A DNA stretch of 64,000 bases from CAVSXS01 sp963767715 (GTDB taxonomy: Bacteria > Chloroflexota > Ktedonobacteria > Ktedonobacterales > Ktedonobacteraceae): assembly GCA_963767715.1 (NCBI GenBank), contig CAVYFA010000013.1, positions 1 through 64,000 of the forward strand, read 5' to 3'. The notes beneath the pieces are model-generated. The model made no database searches, was not told the origin of the DNA, and saw nothing but the letters and a program-made list of their open reading frames with translations. Below, piece after piece: positions 45,658 through 54,352 of this stretch (position 1 is the first letter of the stretch; the number at the start of each line of letters is the position of its first letter). Position numbers and translations under genes: made by a program.

Positions 45658-45731
45658 GTTTTTCTCCTCAAATTGCTGATGGACGGGCTGAAACAGAAAG
45701 ATTTTACTCGAATCTATTCAAGGCCTGTGGT

Positions 45732-46190
45732 CTAGCGACTCTGTCTCGCGCGCACTTTTTGTCGCTGTCGCTGCCGCTGTTCCAGTTGCGCCAGGCGCCT
45801 CTTCTGGCGCGGAGAGAGTTCGTATTCGCGGTAGGCGCGTTTTCCAATGCGCCAGCCGAGATAGCCTAAGACGATGGAAGCCAGAATGGCAACTAAAATC
45901 ATGACGATTCGCACAGTGATCGAGAGCCAGCCGTGCAACACATCAAATAACGGTGTCGCATACACCCGGCTGAGAATGGCGATGCTCAAGCTGAGCACCA
46001 GTCCAATGATCACACCCAGGCAGCAGCCCAGCGGTCCCCCGTTGGTCTCGCTCCGCGCTTCCGGAGGCAATTGCGGCTGCGGCGGCGTGTCAGCGGGGCC
46101 GGGCGATTGAGCCGGCTCTGGCTCTTGTGGCTCTTCCGTATGATTGTCGTCTTCCTCAGGCTGATGCATGGGCATGAAGGGCATCGACAT
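45732..46190 (-). CDS. Hypothetical two-TM membrane protein (152 aa)
   Basis: The N-terminal 50 residues are acidic, Pro/Glu/Gln-rich and disordered. Two helices follow at about 53-75 (GCCLGVIIGLVLSLSIAIL) and 90-112 (VRIVMILVAILASIVLGYLG). The C-terminus is strongly basic (SPRQKRRLAQLEQRQRQRQK), probably cytoplasmic. No family was recognised. AGGAAGG precedes the ATG. It lies between upp and the D-aminopeptidase on the same strand. Confidence 0.6.
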   Translation of the reverse strand: MSMPFMPMHQPEEDDNHTEEPQEPEPAQSPGPADTPPQPQLPPEARSETNGGPLGCCLGVIIGLVLSLSIAILSRVYATPLFDVLHGWLSITVRIVMILVAILASIVLGYLGWRIGKRAYREYELSPRQKRRLAQLEQRQRQRQKVRARQSR

Positions 46191-46224
46191 GCGTTATAGC
46201 CTTCCTGAGAAGGTAGGGTGTGAA

Positions 46225-46938
46225 TTAAAAAGTTCCAAATTGACGGTCTCCGGCGTCACCCAATCCGGGCACGATATAGCCGATGTCGTTGAGGCTTTCG
46301 TCGAGCGCCGCGATGTAGATGTCGATGTCCGGGTGGGTCTGCGAGAGCTTCAGCAGCCCATAGGGAGCGGCAATGATGCCGACGTAACACAGGCGTGGTA
46401 TGTTGCGGCGCTTCAAGACATTGATAGCGTCGATGGCAGAACCGCCCGTCGCCAGCATGGGGTCAACGGCGTAGCACACCTGCAGATCGACTTTGTGCGG
46501 GAGCTGGTTGTAATACTCCATGGCCTCCAGCGTATGTTCGTCGCGCCGCAGCCCCAGGTGCCAGACCTGCACATCGGGTATTACCTGGCGAAATCCCTCC
46601 GCGAGTCCGAGTCCGGCGCGCAGGATGGGCGTCACTCCAATGCCTCCGGCTAGCCGCTCGCCGATCATGGGCGCCATAGGCGTCTCGATCATGTGCTGTT
46701 CGAGAGCCAGGTCCGAGGTTGCTTCATAAGCGAGCAGCGCCCCGATCTCTTTTACAAGGTTATAAAATGCTGGCGGTGGCGTATTCTTGTCGCGCAGGGC
46801 GGTCATCTTATGCTTCATCACCGGGTGCGATGAAATATGGACCCGCGGAAGGCGCATGACCTCCTCCCTGCTGGGTTGGGGCACGCCCTGCATGGGCAGG
46901 CTGGGGCGTCCGCCGCTCGAAGTGCTGGTTTCTGCCAT
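46225..46938 (-). CDS. upp: Uracil phosphoribosyltransferase
   Basis: Pyrimidine salvage: uracil plus PRPP to UMP. The PRPP loop is VDPMLATGGSAIDAI, with IETPMAPMIGERLAGG and GVTPILRAGLGLAEG upstream, and the uracil-binding end YIVPGLGDAGDRQFG. It has an N-terminal extension of about 30 residues compared with typical upp (about 208 aa). AAAGGAG lies 7 nt before the ATG. Its promoter is back-to-back with that of the DUF503 gene. Confidence 0.94.
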   Translation of the reverse strand: MAETSTSSGGRPSLPMQGVPQPSREEVMRLPRVHISSHPVMKHKMTALRDKNTPPPAFYNLVKEIGALLAYEATSDLALEQHMIETPMAPMIGERLAGGIGVTPILRAGLGLAEGFRQVIPDVQVWHLGLRRDEHTLEAMEYYNQLPHKVDLQVCYAVDPMLATGGSAIDAINVLKRRNIPRLCYVGIIAAPYGLLKLSQTHPDIDIYIAALDESLNDIGYIVPGLGDAGDRQFGTF

Positions 46939-46973
46939 ACGATTGCTCCTTTGCGTGTATTGTTCTGCATTGT

Positions 46974-47001
46974 ATTGTACCAGAGATGGGTGACTATCGA
47001 A
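46974..47001 (-). promoter_or_regulatory. Promoter of upp
   Basis: On the minus strand: TTCGAT (46996-47001), a 16-nt spacer and TACAAT (46974-46979) preceded by TGG, an extended -10. The start codon is about 35 nt downstream. Confidence 0.55.
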
Positions 47002-47024
47002 AGCCCCTGGGTACTCTCAGACTT

Positions 47025-47058
47025 TTGTAAAAGCGTGGAAATTTGCTATGATGAATGT
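47025..47058 (+). promoter_or_regulatory. Promoter of the DUF503 gene, probably leaderless
   Basis: TTGTAA (47025-47030), a 16-nt spacer and TATGAT (47047-47052) preceded by TGC. The ATG lies 6 nt beyond the -10, so the transcript should start at the start codon. No ribosome site is present. Confidence 0.55.
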
Positions 47059-47349
47059 ATGATACTAGGAGTAAGCCAGATAACCCTGCACCTGCCGGCG
47101 TGTCACTCGTTAAAAGAGAAACGGCAGGTCATCAAATCTCTGATGGCGCGTGTGCGTAACCATTTCGAAGTAGCGATTGCTGAAGTCGATGAGCAAGACC
47201 ACTGGCAAATCGCCGTGCTTGGCGTGACCTGCGTCAGCAACAGCAGCCAGCACGCGAACGAAATACTGGCACAGGTGCAGCGTTATATTGAAGAGATACG
47301 TCCCGATCTACTTGTGACGAATAACGAAACGGAGATTATGCACTGGTGA
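47059..47349 (+). CDS. DUF503 family protein
   Basis: A 96-residue ferredoxin-like small protein: MILGVSQITLHLPACHSLKEK, whose core is HSLKEKRQVIKSL (the family hallmark), then NHFEVAIAEVDEQDHWQ and NSSQHANEILAQV. Members occur near rbfA and in many Gram-positive-type genomes; function is unknown. The start at 47059 is fixed by family alignment and by the promoter 6 nt upstream. The glycosyltransferase gene follows after 34 nt. Confidence 0.85.
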   Translation: MILGVSQITLHLPACHSLKEKRQVIKSLMARVRNHFEVAIAEVDEQDHWQIAVLGVTCVSNSSQHANEILAQVQRYIEEIRPDLLVTNNETEIMHW

Positions 47350-47383
47350 GATAGCCTGCTAACCGGCGCATACTGAAAAACGG

Positions 47384-48163
47384 ATGTCCTTACAAATCGA
47401 GCCCATACCATCGCGTCGCACGTATGTCCTCGGCGTGCGCGTCGATATCTTGAGTCAAAGGCAGGCGCTTGACGCAATCGAGCAGATTGTAGCGCAACGG
47501 CGTGCTGGCCTGGCTAGCGGCGAAGTACCCGCCTGCCAGCAAGTAGTGACCCTGAATACCGAATTTGTGATGGAGGCGCGACGTAACGGCGCATTTCGCG
47601 AGGCTATCAATAGCGCTGCGCTGGTGGTCGCCGATGGAATCGGCGTCGTCTGGGCGACACACCTGGGCAAGACCCCCGTACCGGAACGTATTACCGGCAC
47701 CGATATGGTTATGGCTCTGGCGAAACGCTGCGCCCGGTCGGGGTACCGGCTCTACCTGCTCGGTGCCGCACCCGGCGTCGCGGAACAGGCCGGCGCGCGT
47801 TTGCAGGCCATTGCGCCGGGACTGGAGATCGCGGGAACCTACGCCGGTTCGCCCGGCCCAGGAGAAGAGGATGGCATTCTGGAACGCCTGAATGAGGCGC
47901 ATGCGGATGTCCTGTGCGTTGCCTATGGCGCGCCCGCGCAGGATCTCTGGATAAAGCGCAACCTGGCACGCCTACCCGTCGCCGTGGCGATAGGCGTTGG
48001 TGGCGCCCTCGACTTTCTTTCGGGTCGCCAGCGCCGCGCGCCGCGTTTGATGCAGCGCGTGGGTCTGGAATGGCTCTACCGGCTATACCGCGAACCCTGG
48101 CGCTGGAGGCGCATGCTGGCCATCCCTAGATTTATGATGATGGTTCTTACAAAACGGAAGTGA
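47384..48163 (+). CDS. WecG/TagA/CpsF-family glycosyltransferase
   Basis: GT26-type enzyme that adds a sugar (N-acetylmannosamine or its uronic acid in known cases) to an undecaprenyl-linked acceptor at the inner membrane face. Motifs are VVTLNTEFVMEARRNGAF, LVVADGIGVVWA, RITGTDMVMAL and LYLLGAAPGVAEQ, then VAIGVGGALDFLSG with RAPRLMQRVGLEWLYRL. At 259 aa it is full length. It opens a likely operon with the kinase and nucleotidyltransferase genes that follow within 3 nt and 8 nt overlap. Confidence 0.9.
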   Translation: MSLQIEPIPSRRTYVLGVRVDILSQRQALDAIEQIVAQRRAGLASGEVPACQQVVTLNTEFVMEARRNGAFREAINSAALVVADGIGVVWATHLGKTPVPERITGTDMVMALAKRCARSGYRLYLLGAAPGVAEQAGARLQAIAPGLEIAGTYAGSPGPGEEDGILERLNEAHADVLCVAYGAPAQDLWIKRNLARLPVAVAIGVGGALDFLSGRQRRAPRLMQRVGLEWLYRLYREPWRWRRMLAIPRFMMMVLTKRK

Positions 48164-48166
48164 ACG

Positions 48167-49186
48167 ATGAGCAATGAATTTCGTATAGCAGGTAATAGTC
48201 TACAGGCGATTATCCGACGCTTCGCGGGTAAGCGCGTGCTGGTGATCGGGGATATGGTCGCCGACGAATACCTGGTCGGCAGACCAACCCGCATCGCCCG
48301 TGAAGCGCCCGTCCTGATCCTGGAACTGTACGAGGAGCGCACCGTTCCCGGTGGCGCGGCGAATGTGGCCGTCAACGCGCGCGCGCTGGGCGCAGAGGTC
48401 TTCCTGGCCGGCGTGGTCGGTGATGACCTGCCGGGGCAGCGCTTGCGCCAGGCTATCGAAAGCCTGGGAATGCGCCAGGAAGGGCTGGTGACGCATCCCG
48501 GGAGGCCCACTTCTACCAAGACGCGCATAATGGCCGGCAGCACGCAGATGGTGCAGCAGCACATCGTGCGCATCGACCGCGTTGATACCTCAGACCTGGA
48601 TAATGGTTATAAAGCGTCGATCATCGAGTACGTGCAGTCGACGTTGCCGTCGATGGACGCCGTCGTACTGTCGGATTACGAGAACGGCGTCATCAGCCCA
48701 GAGATTCTTGAGACCTGCCTGCCAATGGCGCGGGAACTGCGTAAAGTAATCGTCGCTGACTCTCACGGGTCGTTATTTCGCTTCCAGGGTGTAACGGCCA
48801 TTACACCTAACCAGCCGGAGGCCGAACTAACGCTCGGTACGACCATCACTACACGCGCGGAACTGGACGAGGCCGGTCGGCGCTTGCTGGACGGCAGCGC
48901 GGCGCAGAGCATCCTGATTACGCGCGGCGCGGAGGGTATGAGCCTTTTCGAGAAGGCGAAATCGCCCGTGCATCTGCCCGTTCACGGGCTGGATCATGCC
49001 AGCGAGATTGTCGATACCAACGGTGCGGGCGATACCGTCGCTGCCACCTTTACGCTGGCGTTGACGGCCGGCGCGAGTTTTGCCGAGGCCGCCTATCTCT
49101 CCAACGCCGCCGCCGCTCTGGTGGTGCGGCGCCTGGGCTGCGCCAGCAATACCCCGCAGGAATTGATGAGTGCTTTACATGAGTAA
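48167..49186 (+). CDS. PfkB-family kinase, HldE N-terminal/RfaE1-like
   Basis: Ribokinase-fold sugar kinase. It has VLVIGDMVADEYLVGRPTR, EERTVPGGAANVAVNARALG, VVLSDYENGVISPE and the catalytic-base motif DTNGAGDTVAATFTLAL. This arrangement matches the heptose-7-phosphate kinase half of HldE. Its product would be a sugar 1,7-bisphosphate. It lies between a glycosyltransferase gene and the matching nucleotidyltransferase, whose ATG lies inside its last codons. In Proteobacteria both halves are usually fused; here they are separate. Confidence 0.85.
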   Translation: MSNEFRIAGNSLQAIIRRFAGKRVLVIGDMVADEYLVGRPTRIAREAPVLILELYEERTVPGGAANVAVNARALGAEVFLAGVVGDDLPGQRLRQAIESLGMRQEGLVTHPGRPTSTKTRIMAGSTQMVQQHIVRIDRVDTSDLDNGYKASIIEYVQSTLPSMDAVVLSDYENGVISPEILETCLPMARELRKVIVADSHGSLFRFQGVTAITPNQPEAELTLGTTITTRAELDEAGRRLLDGSAAQSILITRGAEGMSLFEKAKSPVHLPVHGLDHASEIVDTNGAGDTVAATFTLALTAGASFAEAAYLSNAAAALVVRRLGCASNTPQELMSALHE

Positions 49187-49715
49187 TACCCCGTTTGATA
49201 CACGTCGAAAAATACTGGGCCGCGACGAACTTGCCCACGAGGTCCACCGACGGCAGGTGAAAGGCGAACGCGGCGTATTTACCAACGGCTGCTTCGACCT
49301 GCTGCACCTGGGTCATGTACGCTATTTGCAGGAGGCGCGCGCGCTGGGCGATTTCCTGGTACTCGGCCTGAATAGCGATGAAAGCACGCGCCTGCTGAAA
49401 GGGCCGGGCCGCCCGTTTGTGTCGGAAGATGAACGCGCCGAAATTCTGGCGGCCCTGGCATGCGTTGACTATGTGACCATCTTCGGGGAAAAAACGGCTG
49501 TTCCGCTGGTCGAGTTACTCCAGCCCGCTATCTATGTCAAGGGCGGCGACTACGCCAATGACAGTGCTGGCGAAGCGATCACGCCTGATACTGGCCGCCT
49601 TCCCGAAGCGATGGTTGTACAGACCTATGGCGGCAGCGTGCGGCTGATCCCCTATGTACCCGGCCATTCCACGACGGAATTGATCGAGGCGATCAGGCGG
49701 CAGGGGCAGGTCTAG
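49179..49715 (+). CDS. Nucleotidyltransferase, HldE C-terminal/RfaE2-like
   Basis: Cytidylyltransferase-fold enzyme: GVFTNGCFDLLHLGHVRYL with the HxGH motif, LVLGLNSDESTRLLKG and LQPAIYVKGGDY. This fits ADP-heptose synthase (RfaE2). ATG at 49179 overlaps the kinase stop in ATGAGTAA, so the two enzymes are coupled. Its TAG overlaps the convergent oxidoreductase stop by 4 nt. Isomerase GmhA and phosphatase GmhB are not in the window, so the exact sugar is unproven. Confidence 0.87.
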   Translation: MSNTPFDTRRKILGRDELAHEVHRRQVKGERGVFTNGCFDLLHLGHVRYLQEARALGDFLVLGLNSDESTRLLKGPGRPFVSEDERAEILAALACVDYVTIFGEKTAVPLVELLQPAIYVKGGDYANDSAGEAITPDTGRLPEAMVVQTYGGSVRLIPYVPGHSTTELIEAIRRQGQV

Positions 49716-50686
49716 GGCACCAGCACCACTTTGCCCTGCACCTTGCGGTTCATCATATCGTAGAGCGCATCGGCTGCTCTTTCGAGTGGGTAGGTCGCTG
49801 AGATGTGCGGGCGCAGCTTACCCTCAGCGAGCCAGGTGAGCAGTTCGCGCAGGCTTTCGGCGTTATGCCGGGGTTCGCGCTCGGCGAATGCGCCCCAGAA
49901 AACCCCCACGATGGAGCAGCCCTTCAGCAGCGTCAGGTTGAGCGGGATGCGCGGGATGTCACCCGCTGCGAAGCCGATGACGAGGTAGCGACCTTTCCAG
50001 GCCATGCTGCGCAGCGCGGGTTCGGTGAAATCTCCGCCGACCGGGTCAAGGACGACATCGATGCCCTGGCCCCCGGTGATCTGCTTGATACGCTCGCGCA
50101 GATCCTGTGTTGCGTAGTTGATGAGCTCGCTCGCGCCATGCTGCCGGCAAGTCTCAAGCTTGTCATCGCTAGAGGCAGCCGCGATTACCGTCGCCCCCAA
50201 CTGCTTGCCGATCTCGATTGAGGCCAGCCCGACGCCGCCTGCCGCGCCCAGCACGAGCAGCGTCTCGCCCGGCTGGAGCTGGGCCCTGTCCTTCAGGGCG
50301 TGGTGCGCCGTGCCATAGGTCAGCACGAAGGCGGAGGCAACCGTGAAATCCAGACCGGGCGGCATGGGAATCAGCTTGACTGCATCGACCACGACCTCTT
50401 CGGCGAATCCACCCCAGCCGGTGAAGGCGATCACATGATCTCCAGCCTTGTATCCCTTCACCTCCTCACCCACTTCCTTCACGATGCCGGCAACCTCGCT
50501 GCCCGGCGAAAATGGCAACTCCGGCTTGAACTGGTATTTCCCCTGGATGATGAGCGTATCGGGGAAGTTCACCCCGCAGGCCTTCACACTGACTACTACC
50601 TGCCCCTTGCCCGGGTGCAGCGGCTCAAGCTCTTCGACGACCAGCGTGTCGGGCATTCCATACGCTTTGCATAATACGGCTTTCAT
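49712..50686 (-). CDS. NADPH:quinone oxidoreductase-like MDR protein
   Basis: Medium-chain reductase without the structural Zn lobe, 324 aa. It begins MKAVLCKAYGMPDTLVVEEL and has VKACGVNFPDTLIIQGKY, FVLTYGTAHHAL, the Rossmann loop LVLGAAGGVGLASIEIGKQ and DVVLDPVGGDFTEPALR. It reduces quinones or enoyl groups with NADPH. AGGAGG 9 nt upstream decides the ATG at 50686; the frame extends to 50815. It is monocistronic and converges with the RfaE2-like gene. Confidence 0.9.
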   Translation of the reverse strand: MKAVLCKAYGMPDTLVVEELEPLHPGKGQVVVSVKACGVNFPDTLIIQGKYQFKPELPFSPGSEVAGIVKEVGEEVKGYKAGDHVIAFTGWGGFAEEVVVDAVKLIPMPPGLDFTVASAFVLTYGTAHHALKDRAQLQPGETLLVLGAAGGVGLASIEIGKQLGATVIAAASSDDKLETCRQHGASELINYATQDLRERIKQITGGQGIDVVLDPVGGDFTEPALRSMAWKGRYLVIGFAAGDIPRIPLNLTLLKGCSIVGVFWGAFAEREPRHNAESLRELLTWLAEGKLRPHISATYPLERAADALYDMMNRKVQGKVVLVP

Positions 50687-50925
50687 CAGACGGTTCCTCC
50701 TGACGTGCTTTGCTTTTGGCAACATCATATCATGCTCGTTGAGGCGTTGCCGAAAGGTATTTTTCGTCCATCTACTTTTTCCTCGGATGAATCGTGTAAG
50801 AGGCAAGATCAGCAATAATTCTGGAAAGACACATCATAATAGAAGGTCTAGTTCATAGCAGTAGGAATGACGGGTGAACATGAACCATCGGTCAGTTCCA
50901 GGGAATACCTGAAAGGAGTTTGACG

Positions 50926-51801
50926 ATGAGGTCGAATGTAAGGGTACCTCAAGAGGCGCATGAAGTGGAACAGACGGCGCGCGGCGCGGCCACCAGTAGA
51001 GGAATGACGATGCTGGCGCGGTTGGGCTACGCGGCCAAAGGTCTGGTCTACTTGATCATCGGGGGATTGGCCGTGAAGCTGGCGATTGGTCAGGGCGGTG
51101 CGGCAACCGATCAGAAGGGGGCGCTGCAAACCATCTACGAGCAGCCGTTCGGTAAATTTCTGCTCGTAGTAGTCGGCATCGGTCTGATCGTCTTCGCTCT
51201 GTGGAGCTTCATCCAGGCCATTTTCGATACTGAGGGTAAGGGTCGAAAAGCGAAGGGGATTGTCGGGCGCATTGGCTACGCCGCGGTCGGCGTTGGTTAC
51301 GCTCTTACCGGTATTGGCGCGTTTAGCCTTGTCGCGGGCAGCGGCAGCGCTGGCCAGAGTTCAACTACCTCAACGCAGGACTGGACGGCGCGCCTGCTCA
51401 AGTTGCCGTTTGGAGTGGCACTTGTGGTGATTGTAGGCCTGATCATACTGGGTGTGGCGTTCTACCTCTATTCAAAGGCCTATACCGCGAATTTCCAGCA
51501 GCGGCTCGCCATCACGGGGCTAGCGGCCAATGTGCGCAAGTACCTGATCTTCCTGGGCAGGTTAGGTTATGCCGCGCTCGGTGTAGTCTTCACCATCGTT
51601 GGCATCTTCATGATCGTGGCAGCCGTACAGTTTAATCCGCAAAAGGCCAAGGGCCTTGATAGCGCGCTGAAAGAACTGCTGCACCTGCCCTTTGGTCCGT
51701 TCCTGCTCGGCATCGTAGCGCTTGGCCTGTTTGCCTACGGCATCTATTCCTTTGTGGAGGCGCGCTATCGCCGCCTCGGTGGGCACACTATGTCCCGCTG
51801 A
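50926..51801 (+). CDS. DUF1206 integral membrane protein
   Basis: Three tandem units, each beginning with a R-L/I-G-Y-A-A-x-G motif: ARLGYAAKGLVYLIIGGLA, GRIGYAAVGVGYALTGIGA and GRLGYAALGVVFTIVGIFM. Each is followed by a (Q/L)PFG motif that opens a second helix (QPFGKFLLVVVGIG, LPFGVALVVIVGLI, LPFGPFLLGIVALG). This gives six membrane helices and is diagnostic of DUF1206. Function is unknown. AAAGGAG lies 7 nt before the ATG at 50926. Confidence 0.9.
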   Translation: MRSNVRVPQEAHEVEQTARGAATSRGMTMLARLGYAAKGLVYLIIGGLAVKLAIGQGGAATDQKGALQTIYEQPFGKFLLVVVGIGLIVFALWSFIQAIFDTEGKGRKAKGIVGRIGYAAVGVGYALTGIGAFSLVAGSGSAGQSSTTSTQDWTARLLKLPFGVALVVIVGLIILGVAFYLYSKAYTANFQQRLAITGLAANVRKYLIFLGRLGYAALGVVFTIVGIFMIVAAVQFNPQKAKGLDSALKELLHLPFGPFLLGIVALGLFAYGIYSFVEARYRRLGGHTMSR

Positions 51802-52011
51802 GGACATTAATTGTTGGGACGCGATGATGAAGTTTACCGACCAACATCGGGAAGGGTGGAGTGCCACCTGTGACGAAGCGAAGGGTCTGGCTCGAACTGT
51901 CAGCTTTGTGGCTGCCGGGAGAGGACTTGTAAAAATACCGGCGTTCCAGAAAGAATTTTTTGGGCCCACTAAAGCCGCCTGAGAAGGGGCTTCAGGCAGG
52001 TATCATCGCTC

Positions 52012-52038
52012 ATTTACCGCTCATTTTGAGCGGTAAAT
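52012..52038. repeat. Palindrome at the end of the transposase remnant
   Basis: ATTTACCGCTCA (52012-52023) and TGAGCGGTAAAT (52027-52038) are perfect 12-nt arms with a TTT loop. It overlaps the last codons of the transposase frame (KFTAQNER), so it is probably part of the insertion sequence end, or a terminator. Confidence 0.5.
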
Positions 52039-52588
52039 TTCCAGGAGGTTCGCCGTGACAGGCTTGCGGCGATTGAGGCGACAGTCGACGATGGCCGGGA
52101 GGCGTGGTCGCGACGGCTGGAAGAAGGCGGCTGCAGCCGCGGCCCGCGCTCTTCTAACCAGGCGTGGGGACTGCCATCAATCTGCACCAGCATGCCCTCT
52201 TGCGCGTAGCGTTTGCGATAGCGCCGATGCTGGGGCCGCTTGCGCGGCGCACACTGACGCGTGAAACGACGATGCCCTCGCGTTCTTCCAATAAGTCGTG
52301 CAGATGCTGGTAATTGGCTCCCGCATAGGTACTCTGCGTCAGGGCAATGATGCGCTGACGCGTGGCCTCGTCGAGGCGATGCACCACGGCGGCGACCCCC
52401 TCCTTGCGATAGGCCGCCATCAGTCGCTGCACCTGCCGCTTCGAGCGCTTGAGGAGCGGTGCCGCTTCTGCCGTACTGAGGTGTCCCTCCAGGATGCGAG
52501 TCAACACCAGCATGCGTTTCTGTCTTGCACTTTCGCTCTTGTTTGTGCAAGAAGCGAGCGGGCTCCTAAGAATGTTCTTGGCATCCAA
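52014..52588 (-). pseudogene. ISNCY-like transposase, degenerate and internally deleted
   Basis: The N-terminal part (52588 to about 52250) has LEGHLSTAEAAPLLKRSKRQ and LMAAYRKEGVAAVVH, a helix-turn-helix as in ISNCY-type transposases, then TRQRIIALTQSTYAGANYQ. A second frame supplies RYAQEGMLVQIDGSPHAWLEE, the beginning of the integrase-like catalytic core (D in QIDGS). The core is then lost and the frame ends at 52014. Less than half of a normal transposase of this type remains, in at least two frames. It is inactive and lies 7 nt from the methyltransferase stop. Confidence 0.7.
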
Positions 52589-52594
52589 ATCGAG

Positions 52595-53326
52595 TTACGT
52601 CGTCGGGCGGCGTGCAATAAAGACGAATTCGCGTCCCGGACGGTCAGGGGCTTCTCGTACCTCATCCAGGGACATTCCTACATCCCTGAGCGAGTTGGTA
52701 ATCTCTTCACGACTCCTAAAGCGCAACGTTGAGTCTGACGTGATTACGGCACCATCGCTCTCGAAAATATACGTCCATCGGAAAGACACGAAGGAATTTT
52801 GAACGTCGGTAACGTCAACCCATCCCTCGACAACGCCACAATTGGGTATGTCAACGCGTTTGTAGGTGTTCTCCCGGTTCCAATTCAGCCACGCCTGCAT
52901 CTTGGGGTTCCGAGTTTCAAACACCAACCGTCCGCCTAGTCGCAATACCGACCGAACCGCAAGAAGTGTCTCCTTCCACTCCTCGTCCGTCAGAAAGACT
53001 TGGGCAACGTTAGCAGTCATCGTCGCGAGGTCAATCATCAAAGGGGGAAGGTTTAACGCAGTGCCGTGAATCCATTTGACGCGGTCAGACCAAGGTTTCG
53101 TTTGAGCCACCTTGAGTGAGGCTTCGGCTGGATCGAGTCCAATCACCTCGATGCCGCGGGCAGCGAGACGGCAAGCAAATGTTCCTGTTCCACAGCCAAT
53201 GTCAAGGACAGAACGAACACCAAACTCGTCGACCATAGACTCGTAAGCCTCTAGGTCAGAGCGATCAGGACCAAACGGGTCGTAGATAACAGCAAGTCTT
53301 GGATTCTCAAAAAGTTCATCAGCCAT
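52595..53326 (-). CDS. Class I SAM-dependent methyltransferase
   Basis: A 243-aa Rossmann-fold enzyme. Motif I is SVLDIGCGTGTFACRLAARG, the acidic motif II end is VIGLDPAEASLKVA, and the middle has ATMTANVAQVFLTDEEW and VLRLGGRLVFETRNP. It has the small-molecule methyltransferase layout (UbiE/Methyltransf_25-like); substrate unknown. Its sequence is somewhat less GC-rich than its neighbours and it abuts a transposase remnant, so it may have been acquired. Confidence 0.85.
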   Translation of the reverse strand: MADELFENPRLAVIYDPFGPDRSDLEAYESMVDEFGVRSVLDIGCGTGTFACRLAARGIEVIGLDPAEASLKVAQTKPWSDRVKWIHGTALNLPPLMIDLATMTANVAQVFLTDEEWKETLLAVRSVLRLGGRLVFETRNPKMQAWLNWNRENTYKRVDIPNCGVVEGWVDVTDVQNSFVSFRWTYIFESDGAVITSDSTLRFRSREEITNSLRDVGMSLDEVREAPDRPGREFVFIARRPTT

Positions 53327-53398
53327 TCAGGTGCTCCCAATTCTGGTTTAGCATCTAACCCAAGATGCAATCGATACCTTTCTTGTACCAGGCCCTGC

Positions 53399-54338
53399 TC
53401 ATCGATCGAGTAGAAGTGCGGTGACCTCGATCTCTAGAAGTTCGCCGCCGCGCAGCAGCTTCATAGGCAGCTTCTCCTGTTCCTGGCTGGATGCCAGCGT
53501 ATTGAGCAGCGCCGCGTTGTTCTTAACCGGCGACCCTGCCACTTCGAGCAAGATATCGCCGAGCAGCAGGTCAGTGTGTTTTGCCTGTCGTTCCGGGCGA
53601 ATACCGACCACCATCACGCCCGATTCTTGCCGCTGCCGCGATGGCGGAGCGCATGGCGAGCGGCAGTTCTACCGTCTGAATCTCGATGCCCAGCGCGACG
53701 CGGCGGCCCGGCAGCTCCGCCAGCCAGCTCTGCACAACGCTGCTGGGGATCGAGACCGAGAGGTCACCACCGAAGATCATGGCGTTGATGCCCACAACGT
53801 GCCCATCGGCGTTGAGCAAAGGGCCGCCGGAGTTACCCGGCGCGAGTCCCACGTCCGATTGAATGTAGTGCGTCGTCAGGTCATCAGCCAGCTTCACCGT
53901 GCGCATGGTGCTGACGATGCCGGCGGTAACGACCCAGCGCTGCCCCCACGGATGCCCGATGGCGAAAACCAGCTCGCCCACGCGCAGCTTTGTCGAATCG
54001 CCCAGCGCGAGCGGTTTGAGGCCGTCGCCCTGAATCTTCAGCAGGGCCAGGTCGAGCCTTGGATTGCGGTGCAGTACAGCGGCCGGGAAGGTGCGGCCAT
54101 CTGAAAGCAATACTTCGACTCTGGCGTTATCACTGGCTACGACATGGTTATTGGTAAGCATGCGGCCGTCTTCGTGCAGGATAATGCCGGTGCCGCCTCC
54201 ACGACCTTCCGTGCGCACCTGCACGATGCCCGGCTGCGCATCATTGAAGATGCCAACCAGCCCGGACGAGAAAATGTCGGGCAGAGTCGCAGCCGCTGCA
54301 GATGACGAGGATGTTGAATAAGGTGTTATCTGTGTCAT
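53399..54338 (-). pseudogene. HtrA/DegP-like serine protease with PDZ, one frameshift
   Basis: The trypsin-like domain (54338 to about 53650) has MLTNNHVVASD (His), LDLALLKI (Asp) and APGNSGGPLLNADG (Ser), so the catalytic triad is complete. The PDZ domain is in another frame: SGVMVVGIRPE then LLLGDILLEVAG to 53399. Removing one base near 53630-53645 joins the two (about 313 codons). There is no signal peptide, so it is predicted cytoplasmic. It lies 14 nt downstream of a second HtrA gene. It is either decayed or misassembled. Confidence 0.8.
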
Positions 54339-54352
54339 GGTTTGTTCCTGAG

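Noticed and set aside
51722..51982. 86-codon plus-strand frame after DUF1206
   Set aside because: It starts inside DUF1206 in another frame, has no ribosome site and no recognisable content.
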